The notes below the pieces were generated by a model. The model ran no database searches. It had not been told where the DNA came from and saw only the letters and a program-made list of their open reading frames with translations. DNA of 6,133 nucleotides. Source: Hyphomicrobiaceae bacterium UBA4460. Its GTDB lineage: Bacteria; Pseudomonadota; Alphaproteobacteria; Rhizobiales; Methyloligellaceae. Within the stretch, counting starts at the first letter, position 1. Each line of letters begins with the position of its first letter. Location: NCBI GenBank assembly GCA_002390155.1, contig DGOS01000061.1:19535-25667 (forward strand), read 5' to 3'. Of this stretch, positions 1 through 5,476 are shown in pieces. A program made the position numbers and the translations under genes.

Positions 1-1420
1 CATGCGTGCCATAGAAAGCCTTTAGCGCCTCCAAATCGGACGCCGCAACGGTCTTGGCCAGCGCGGGGTCTTGAAGCTTCTCGCGAATTTCCGCGACCAC
101 GGGATGGGCCGGCGGCGGGGCGGGCTCCGCCACGACCTCATCTTCGGCCTCGGCTTCACCGTCGACGGCGTCCGCGTCACCGTCCGCCGTTGTCTCTTCG
201 GAGTCAGCGTCCGTTGGTGCGCTGTTTGGCTCCGCCGTTTCGTTTGCCTTGGCGTCGCTGTCCGGGGTCATTTTGTCCGGCGTGCTCGGGGGCGTTAGCA
301 CCGCGACGTCCTTCTCGCCCGAACCGGTCGCCGGTTTCGTGTCCTCGGTAGACGAGATGTCGTCCGGCGGGGGCGCGACATCCAAAACGACGGTCGCGTC
401 ATGATCCGGCAGCGCCGCCGTCTCGGTTGGGACCGTTTCGGACTCCGTATCCTTCGCAGCGGACGCGTCCGCCGCCGCATCTTCTGCGGGGGCGGGGGTA
501 TCCTCTGACTGGTCGGCAACTTCGGCAGGCTTCGGCGGGCCGTCCTCTTCCTTGGTCTCCGTTGCAGCTGTCTCTGGTTCCGGATCCGCCGGTTTCGGAT
601 CCGCCGGTTTTAAGTCGACCGACTCATTCTCGGCGTTCTCTTGCGCGTCCTCGTTGTCTTTGGACGGCGCGGGCGCGGCATCGGCCTCTGCCGTCTTTTC
701 GTCGTCCGTGGCGGCCGTCGCATCTGCATCAGTCGCCGCCGTCTGCTCGACGGCTTCGTCCGTTTCAGAGCTCGGCGCGGTGTCTTCGGCGGCTTGTTCG
801 GCGTTGTCCGTGGCGGCGTCGGTGGCCGTCTCTACGGTTTCGGCGGCAGACTCTGCGGTCTCCTCTGCTGCCTCCGCTGCCTCACTTGCAGACTCTCTTG
901 CAGCCTCTGCGGTCTCGTTGACGATCTCTTCTTTGGCGTCGTCGGCAGCGGTCTCGGCGTCCGCAGCCTCTGGCGCATCAGCGCCTTCGTCGATCTGCTC
1001 TTTGGCCTCCTCTACCGCGCTCGGTGCGGGAGCCTCCGCTTCCGCGTTCTCGGTCGTGGCGTCGGTGTCCACTGCGGCTGTCTTGGTTTGCTGTTCGGTC
1101 TCGGCCCGCTGCTCGGGCTTGGGCGGCAGAGCAAGAGACACGGTGGCTGACGATGTGGCGCCGGCCGCGGTCGCGACCTCGCTGTTCTTCGCTTGTGGGG
1201 GCGACACCGCACTGGCGGACAAGCCTGCCGTCGCGCGGGTCGGATTACGGCGCGGCATCGTGGGCCGGGCGTGGCGCTTCCGCTTGACCTTCTTTTTGGC
1301 GTCGACGCCCGGAAGCGGAACGCGAATCTCAGCAGCCGCTGGCGGGGCCACGACAGGACTCGCAAACCACACCGCCACAGCTAAAGCGAGTAGCCCCAGT
1401 ACTTGGGGTCGTCCGCCCAT
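1..1420 (-). CDS. Probable exported L,D-transpeptidase (YcbB-like), 5' part only, with a long acidic low-complexity linker
   Basis: The frame is open from ATG (1420-1418) to the left window edge, giving 473 residues without a stop. The start is supported by GAGGGG nine bases upstream and an in-frame TGA a few codons further up. Residues 1-30 look like a Sec signal peptide: a hydrophobic stretch (LGLLALAVAVWFA) ending in PPAAA before EIRVPLP. Residues 42-62 are strongly basic (AKKKVKRKRHARP, then PRRNPTR). About residues 64-437 are low complexity, rich in Ala, Glu, Asp, Thr and Pro, acidic and probably disordered; residues 167-216 are almost only E/A/T/S/D. Order returns at residue 439 with HPVVAEIREKL and DLEALKAFYGTH, which resembles the start of the scaffold domain of rhizobial murein L,D-transpeptidases. 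Such enzymes make 3-3 peptidoglycan cross-links in the periplasm. The catalytic YkuD domain would lie outside the window, so the family call rests on ~35 residues and is an inference. An unrelated exported protein with a similar linker cannot be excluded. Confidence 0.7.
   Translation of the reverse strand, partial: MGGRPQVLGLLALAVAVWFASPVVAPPAAAEIRVPLPGVDAKKKVKRKRHARPTMPRRNPTRATAGLSASAVSPPQAKNSEVATAAGATSSATVSLALPPKPEQRAETEQQTKTAAVDTDATTENAEAEAPAPSAVEEAKEQIDEGADAPEAADAETAADDAKEEIVNETAEAARESASEAAEAAEETAESAAETVETATDAATDNAEQAAEDTAPSSETDEAVEQTAATDADATAATDDEKTAEADAAPAPSKDNEDAQENAENESVDLKPADPKPADPEPETAATETKEEDGPPKPAEVADQSEDTPAPAEDAAADASAAKDTESETVPTETAALPDHDATVVLDVAPPPDDISSTEDTKPATGSGEKDVAVLTPPSTPDKMTPDSDAKANETAEPNSAPTDADSEETTADGDADAVDGEAEAEDEVVAEPAPPPAHPVVAEIREKLQDPALAKTVAASDLEALKAFYGTH
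581..610. repeat. Perfect 15-bp tandem duplication inside the linker coding region
   Basis: CGGATCCGCCGGTTT is present twice in direct succession. In the minus-strand gene it encodes the pentapeptide KPADP twice (residues 271-280), followed by EPE. The length is a multiple of three, so the frame is kept. The absence of any base difference between the copies suggests recent slippage in the low-complexity linker. Confidence 0.85.
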
Positions 1421-1429
1421 CTTGTTGGT

Positions 1430-1435
1430 CCCCTC
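1430..1435 (-). promoter_or_regulatory. Ribosome binding site of the L,D-transpeptidase-like gene
   Basis: On the minus strand GAGGGG lies nine bases before the ATG at 1420. It is the strongest Shine-Dalgarno match near the gene start and fixes the start choice. The GAGG core is duplicated eight bases further upstream by a tandem repeat. Confidence 0.6.
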
Positions 1436-1447
1436 AACGCCTCAACG
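1432..1447. repeat. Perfect 8-bp tandem repeat in the leader of the L,D-transpeptidase-like gene
   Basis: CCTCAACG occurs twice back to back; on the coding (minus) strand this reads CGTTGAGG CGTTGAGG. It duplicates the GAGG core of the ribosome binding site, leaving one copy at good spacing from the start and the other eight bases too far away. It may be a replication-slippage product. Confidence 0.6.
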
Positions 1448-1539
1448 TAGTCCGCAGGACTGCCAACGGCCACCCTGAAATCACTGACGATCTCCCGAGA
1501 AGCCTAACAGATACCGGTAAAACAGGGCGTTTCCGGGGC

Positions 1540-1554
1540 TTAAAGTACAGTTAA
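1540..1554 (-). promoter_or_regulatory. CtrA-type binding site, TTAA-N7-TTAA
   Basis: The minus strand reads TTAACTGTACTTTAA, an exact TTAA-N7-TTAA whose first half also has the consensus C (TTAAC). CtrA is the cell-cycle response regulator of alphaproteobacteria and binds this motif. The box lies 120 bases upstream of the L,D-transpeptidase-like start but 312 bases from asnO, so the cell-wall gene is the likelier target. A poor -10-like TTTTAC follows 17 bases downstream on the minus strand (1522-1517), so the box could sit at the -35 position, as at many CtrA-activated promoters. Binding is inferred from the motif alone. Confidence 0.5.
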
Positions 1555-1568
1555 TCGCCGTTTGGGCC

Positions 1569-1597
1569 ATTAGGCGCAATTGGCGGCGTATTGGCGG
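1569..1597 (+). repeat. Three direct repeats ATTAGGCG / ATTGGCGG / ATTGGCGG spaced by one helical turn
   Basis: The copies begin at 1569, 1579 and 1590, giving periods of 10 and 11 bases. The last two are identical over 8 bases and the first differs by a small change. Repeats in phase with the helix are typical of sites for OmpR/PhoB-type response regulators, but no regulator can be named from this sequence. Confidence 0.35.
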
Positions 1598-1636
1598 GCC
1601 ACCTCAAAGCAGTTTGATGTATCTATGGGCCAAATT

Positions 1637-1653
1637 TGCACCAAAAATGTGCA
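1637..1653. repeat. Inverted repeat TGCAC-N7-GTGCA
   Basis: Two perfect 5-base arms flank an A-rich 7-base centre (CAAAAAT). The form fits a dimeric regulator's operator better than a terminator, because the arms are short and no T-run follows. The match may be chance. Confidence 0.3.
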
Positions 1654-1692
1654 TGGAGACCCCCCTCGCCCAGTCATTGTGCCACCGGAGAT

Positions 1693-1721
1693 TTGATCGA
1701 TGCTGTCATCGATGCAATAAG
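1693..1721 (+). promoter_or_regulatory. Candidate sigma70-type promoter of the asnO operon with an internal direct repeat
   Basis: TTGATC (1693-1698, four of six to TTGACA) and AATAAG (1716-1721, four of six to TATAAT) are separated by 17 bases. An 8-base direct repeat, ATCGATGC at 1696-1703 and 1708-1715, fills the spacer. An inverted repeat AGCCA-GA-TGGCT (1732-1743) would lie near the transcription start. A start there would give a leader of about 140 bases before asnO. The elements are weak and the call is tentative. Confidence 0.3.
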
Positions 1722-1853
1722 TCCCCCATTCAGCCAGATGGCTAGATTTTGAAATGGCGGTACGCGGGCTTCCAGAGCCACGCGAAAATCGGCCCCAATC
1801 TTGCTCGTATCTTCCGCTATGCATGCAAGGCGGCCTGAAATTCTCACCGGCTC

Positions 1854-1857
1854 GAGG
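1854..1857 (+). promoter_or_regulatory. Ribosome binding site of asnO
   Basis: GAGG lies nine bases before the ATG at 1867. It is modest, but the start is fixed independently because the class II glutaminase needs Cys directly after the initiator Met (MCGLCGE). Confidence 0.5.
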
Positions 1858-1866
1858 CTTTAATCT

Positions 1867-3642
1867 ATGTGTGGTTTGTGCGGCGAAGTCACATTCGATG
1901 GCTCGCCGGTTTCGTTGGAGGCGCTCAGCGCCATGACGTACGCGATGGTGCGGCGCGGCCCTGACGCGCAAGGCATCGTGGCGCGCGGTGAGGTGGCGCT
2001 CGGCCATCGCAGGCTCAAGATCATCGACCTTTCCGAACGCGGCCAGCAACCCATGGTCGATTCGGAGCTGGGTCTCACCCTGGCGTTCAACGGCTGCATC
2101 TACAATCACAAGGAACTGCGGGAAGAGCTGGAGGGGCGCGGCTACCGCTTCTTCTCCACCAGCGACACCGAAGTCATTCTCAAGGCTTGGCACGCCTGGG
2201 GACCGGAGGCGCCGAAGCGCTTCAACGGCATGTTCGCCTTCGTCATTCACGAGCGTGACACAGGCCGGATCGCCATGTGCCGCGACCGGCTCGGCATCAA
2301 GCCGCTCTACTACACGCAAAGTCCAAAGCGCTTGCGCTTTGCTTCCTCGCTGCCGGCCCTTCTGGCCGCAGGCGATGTCGACACCGCGCTCGATCCCGTA
2401 GGGCTCTCCTACTACATGACGCTCCACGCCGTCGTCCCGCCGCCGCACACGATTCTGCGCGGGGTCCGTAAGTTGCCGCCAGCAACGTTGCGCATCGTTG
2501 AGCCCGACGGCCGCATCAAAGACAGCGTCTACTGGGAGCTTGCCTTCAATCGGTCGCGCGATGACCTGACCCTGGACCACGCGGTGTGGAAAGAGCGTGT
2601 GGGCGATGCGCTGCGCCGTGCGGTCGACCGGCGCATGATCGCCGACGTGCCTGTTGGCGTGCTGCTTTCGGGTGGCGTCGATTCGAGCCTGATCGTCGGA
2701 CTTCTAGCGGAAGCCGGTCAGCAACACCTCAAGACGTTCTCCATTGGATTCGAGGCGGCCCACGGCGAAGCAGGCGACGAGTTCAAATACTCCGACATCA
2801 TCGCCGAGCATTTCGATACCGATCACACCAAGATCATGATCCCCACGGCGGAGATGTTGCAGGCACTCCCCGAGACGATCACCGCCATGTCGGAGCCCAT
2901 GGTCTCCTACGACAATGTCGGCTTTTACCTCTTGTCCCGCGAAGTCGCCAAGCACGTGAAGGTCGTGCAAAGCGGCCAGGGCGCCGATGAGGTGTTCGCC
3001 GGTTATCACTGGTATCCGAAGTTGGAGAACTCCAATGACATCGTTGGAGACTACAGGGCGCTGTTCTTCGATCGCGACCACGCCAAGCGCAACCGGCACT
3101 TGAGCGATACCTGGATGACAGAAGACGACGAGCCCGCGCGGTTCGTCGAGGCGCACATCAACCGGGCCGGCGCGGAAACGCCGCTCGACCGCGCGCTGCG
3201 CATCGATACGACCGTCATGCTGGTCGACGATCCGGTAAAGCGCGTCGACAACATGACGATGGCGTGGGGGTTGGAGGCGCGCGTTCCGTTCCTCGACCAC
3301 GAACTCGTCGAGCTCGCCGCACGTGTGCCGCCCGAACTAAAACTGAAGCACGACGGCAAGGGCGTTCTCAAGGACGTGGCGCGCGACGTCATCCCCTCCA
3401 AGGTGATTGACCGACCGAAGGGCTACTTTCCCGTGCCGGCTCTCAAATACATTGACGGCCCGGTGCTCGATATGACGAAGGACGCACTGACGTCGCAGGC
3501 CGCGCGGGATCGCGAACTGTTCCGCACCGAATATCTCGGAGACCTGTTCGATGACCCGAAGGGGCACATCACGCCATTGCAGGGATCGGAACTATGGCAG
3601 TGCGCGTTACTGGAACTGTGGCTTCAGGCTCACAATATCTAG
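1867..3642 (+). CDS. asnO: N-acetylglutaminylglutamine amidotransferase (asparagine synthetase family)
   Basis: A complete 591-residue protein, about the usual length for this branch of the AsnB family. The N-terminal class II glutaminase domain (about 2-210) starts with nucleophile Cys2 (MCGLCGE) and has GHRRL (46-50), FNGCIYNH (74-81) and SDTE (99-102). The synthetase domain (about 230-580) has the pyrophosphate loop LSGGVDSS (267-274), SGQGADEVFAGYHWYP (369-384), WGLEARVPFLDHE and KGYFPVPALKY. The last two, with GYHWYP, are features I associate with the NAGGN branch rather than true asparagine synthetases. Expected reaction: cytoplasmic ATP-dependent amidation of the C-terminal carboxylate of N-acetylglutaminylglutamine with nitrogen from glutamine, giving the osmoprotectant NAGGN. 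ngg starts nine bases downstream and an M42-like gene follows, which is the known trio. Two positions differ from E. coli AsnB: Glu76 corresponds to Cys77 and Glu348 to Gln371. Plain asparagine synthesis is the alternative, made unlikely by the context. Confidence 0.92.
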   Translation: MCGLCGEVTFDGSPVSLEALSAMTYAMVRRGPDAQGIVARGEVALGHRRLKIIDLSERGQQPMVDSELGLTLAFNGCIYNHKELREELEGRGYRFFSTSDTEVILKAWHAWGPEAPKRFNGMFAFVIHERDTGRIAMCRDRLGIKPLYYTQSPKRLRFASSLPALLAAGDVDTALDPVGLSYYMTLHAVVPPPHTILRGVRKLPPATLRIVEPDGRIKDSVYWELAFNRSRDDLTLDHAVWKERVGDALRRAVDRRMIADVPVGVLLSGGVDSSLIVGLLAEAGQQHLKTFSIGFEAAHGEAGDEFKYSDIIAEHFDTDHTKIMIPTAEMLQALPETITAMSEPMVSYDNVGFYLLSREVAKHVKVVQSGQGADEVFAGYHWYPKLENSNDIVGDYRALFFDRDHAKRNRHLSDTWMTEDDEPARFVEAHINRAGAETPLDRALRIDTTVMLVDDPVKRVDNMTMAWGLEARVPFLDHELVELAARVPPELKLKHDGKGVLKDVARDVIPSKVIDRPKGYFPVPALKYIDGPVLDMTKDALTSQAARDRELFRTEYLGDLFDDPKGHITPLQGSELWQCALLELWLQAHNI

Positions 3643-3651
3643 AGCGTAGCG

Positions 3652-5403
3652 ATGAGTCTGCAAAAACACAGCAGCGATGACGCCGTACAAAGTGCGGCCC
3701 CGCGCATGGAGCCCCAAAACACCGACGGCGCTGTTCGCAGCAACGTCGCGCTCGACTGCGGCTGGGGTCGCCTTCTGTTTGGCCAAACCTTCACCGAAGC
3801 GTCCGAGCTTGCCTCCTGCATCCGCGCCGAGGGGCCAGGGCGGCGCGACATCGCCTTCTATATTCAAGACCCTCATGTGGTGCTGGCCGCCGCGCCCCAG
3901 GAATTGTTCCTGGACCCGTCGCATACCTACCGGCTCGACTTGAAGACGTACGATCCGGCGAAGGCCCCATCGCGCGGCTTCTACATCCGCCGCCTCAGCT
4001 CCATCCACGATGCCGATGAGGTAAACCGCATCTACTCATCGCGCGGCATGGTCACTGTCCCGCCGGACTTCTTCTGGGCTAAGCGCGACAGCCGGGCCAT
4101 CACCTATTTCGTCGCCGAGGACGAGGCCACCGGCGCGATCCTCGGCACGGTCACCGGCGTCGATCACTTGGCGGCATTCAACGACACAGAGCACGGCTCC
4201 TCGCTGTGGTGTCTTGCAGTCGACTCCCAGGCCACACAGCCGGGCATCGGCGAAGCGCTCGTGCGCCGCCTTGCGGAGCATTTCAAGGAGCGCGGCTCGG
4301 CCTATATGGACCTGTCGGTGATGCACGATAACAAACAGGCCATCGCCCTCTACGAGAAGATCGGCTTTACACGGTGGGCGACGTTCACCGTGAAGCGCAA
4401 GAACGTCATCAACGAGCGCCTTTTCACCGAGACACCGTATGACGACGACGCGCTCAACCCTTACGCTCGCATCATCACGGATGAGGCGCGCCGCCGCGGC
4501 ATCGGCGTGGACATTATCGATGCCGAGGGCGGTTTCTTCCGGCTTACCTATGGCGGCCGCTCCGTTGTTTGCCGCGAGAGTCTCACCGCGCTCACCACCG
4601 CGATCGCCATGAGCATTTGTGACGACAAGCGCGTGACGCGCCGCATTGTCGAGATAGGTGGTGTGCGCGTTCCAGCACAGGTCTCGGCCGACGACGACGC
4701 CCGCGCGCGTGCCTTCGTGGAGAACCACGACGCCGTGGTGGTGAAGCCGGCGCGTGGCGAGCAAGGCAAGGGTGTCGCGGTCGGCCTGAGGGGCTGGAAG
4801 GAAGCCAAGACAGCAATCGACGTGGCGCGAAAGATCTGCAACGAGGTCGTGGTCGAGGAGTGCGTCGAGGGCATGGACCTTCGAATCATCGTCATCGACT
4901 ACCGCGTGGTCGCCGCGGCTGTCCGCAAGCCCGCCTCCGTGATCGGCAATGGCAAGGCGACGGTGCGCGAGCTCGTCGAGCGCCAGTCACGCCGGCGGTC
5001 CGCTGCGACAGGTGGAGAATCGGCGATTCCACTCGATGCGGAGACGGAGCGGTGCCTGGCCGTGGCAGGCTATGCGCTCGACGACGTACCGGCGCCCGAC
5101 GAGACCATCACGGTGCGGAAGACCGCCAATCTTCATACCGGTGGGACGATCCACGACGTCACCGGTATCCTGCACCCGGCCCTGATTGACGCCGCGGTGA
5201 AGGCTGCCCGCGCCATCGACATTCCCGTCACGGGAATCGATTTCATCGTACGGACACCCACGGAGCCCAATTACTGGTTTATCGAGGCCAATGAGCGGCC
5301 GGGGCTGGCCAATCACGAGCCGCAGCCCACCGCCGGACGCTTCATAGATCTTCTGTTCCCGCAGTCCGTGCCAACGACGGTGCGCAAAGCGCTTCAAATC
5401 TAG
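3652..5403 (+). CDS. ngg: N-acetylglutaminylglutamine synthetase, GNAT acetyltransferase fused to ATP-grasp ligase
   Basis: A complete 583-residue protein. Residues about 30-105 form a family-specific N-terminal part (GRLLFGQTF, RDIAFYIQDPHVVLA, ELFLDPSHTYRL) to which I can give no function. A GNAT domain follows (about 110-245), with the acetyl-CoA loop QPGIGEA (196-202) and NKQAIALYEKIGF (227-239). The C-terminal ATP-grasp domain (about 290-575) shows VVVKPARGEQGKGV (362-375), VVEECVEGMDLRI (400-412) and the metal-binding end GIDFIV...FIEANERPG, with Asp530, Glu545 and Asn547. It resembles the ATP-grasp of cyanophycin synthetase and GshAB-type ligases. Expected role: acetylate glutamine, then ligate a second glutamine using ATP, supplying AsnO's substrate. 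The start is nine bases after the asnO stop. It has only a weak Shine-Dalgarno sequence, which suggests translational coupling; Met19 (3706) is a poorer alternative start. Confidence 0.92.
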   Translation: MSLQKHSSDDAVQSAAPRMEPQNTDGAVRSNVALDCGWGRLLFGQTFTEASELASCIRAEGPGRRDIAFYIQDPHVVLAAAPQELFLDPSHTYRLDLKTYDPAKAPSRGFYIRRLSSIHDADEVNRIYSSRGMVTVPPDFFWAKRDSRAITYFVAEDEATGAILGTVTGVDHLAAFNDTEHGSSLWCLAVDSQATQPGIGEALVRRLAEHFKERGSAYMDLSVMHDNKQAIALYEKIGFTRWATFTVKRKNVINERLFTETPYDDDALNPYARIITDEARRRGIGVDIIDAEGGFFRLTYGGRSVVCRESLTALTTAIAMSICDDKRVTRRIVEIGGVRVPAQVSADDDARARAFVENHDAVVVKPARGEQGKGVAVGLRGWKEAKTAIDVARKICNEVVVEECVEGMDLRIIVIDYRVVAAAVRKPASVIGNGKATVRELVERQSRRRSAATGGESAIPLDAETERCLAVAGYALDDVPAPDETITVRKTANLHTGGTIHDVTGILHPALIDAAVKAARAIDIPVTGIDFIVRTPTEPNYWFIEANERPGLANHEPQPTAGRFIDLLFPQSVPTTVRKALQI

Positions 5404-5476
5404 CCGTCTCCGTACTACCCATAATCGTCAACAAGGGGCGCGCCGGCGCGACAACGCTCCGCAAGGGGACTGCCAC
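5404..5476 (+). other. Spacer between ngg and the M42-like gene, with a 12-bp palindrome
   Basis: The 73-base gap holds a perfect palindrome CGCGCCGGCGCG (5439-5450) with no loop and no following T-run, so it is not a convincing terminator. CAAGGGG occurs twice (5432-5438 and 5462-5468). Only the second copy is placed to act as a ribosome binding site. The M42-like gene is therefore probably co-transcribed, although an RNA processing or attenuation site is possible. Confidence 0.5.
5463..5469 (+). promoter_or_regulatory. Ribosome binding site of the M42-like gene
   Basis: AAGGGGA lies seven bases before the ATG at 5477. It is a much stronger signal than those of asnO and ngg, and it supports this start. 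Confidence 0.6.

Larger units (their letters stand above)
1421..1866. other. Divergent intergenic control region between the cell-wall gene and the NAGGN operon
   Basis: This 446-base stretch separates two divergently transcribed genes, so it should hold promoters for both. I see no credible protein gene, tRNA or terminator-like hairpin with a T-run. It contains a CtrA-like box (1540-1554), three helically phased direct repeats (1569-1597), an inverted repeat TGCAC-N7-GTGCA (1637-1653), a doubled ATCGATGC (1696-1715) inside a weak promoter candidate, and an inverted repeat AGCCA-GA-TGGCT (1732-1743). No GANTC methylation site was found in it by eye. Confidence 0.7.

Noticed and set aside
552..1478. 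A 308-codon plus-strand open frame rich in Ser, Ala and Val
   Set aside because: It is the antisense shadow of the GC-rich, low-complexity minus-strand gene. The minus frame has a signal peptide, a ribosome binding site and a recognisable folded segment, while this frame has only Ser/Ala/Val repeats and a tail in the intergenic region.
1507..1535. A possible EcfG-type stress promoter on the minus strand (GGAAAC ... CTGTT)
   Set aside because: The -35 is GGAAAC rather than GGAAC and the spacing to the -10-like CTGTT is not convincing.
1626..1641. A possible sigma54 -24/-12 promoter (GGGCCAAATTTGCAC)
   Set aside because: The GG and GC elements are 11 rather than 12 bases apart and the surrounding consensus is poor.
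1833..1858. A hairpin (GCCT/AGGC) that would hide the asnO ribosome binding site
   Set aside because: Only four Watson-Crick pairs close a large loop, which is too weak to claim as a regulatory structure.
1754..1936. A 60-codon plus-strand frame that starts upstream of asnO and overlaps its start, possibly a leader peptide
   Set aside because: It has no clear ribosome binding site, no regulatory codon run, and it runs into asnO out of frame. Nothing supports translation.
1570..2580. A 336-codon minus-strand open frame overlapping asnO
   Set aside because: It lies opposite the well-conserved asnO coding sequence and its translation resembles no family I know. High GC makes long antisense frames common.
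5435..5450. A rho-independent terminator after ngg
   Set aside because: The GC palindrome has no loop and is not followed by a T-run, and a trio gene follows in the same direction.
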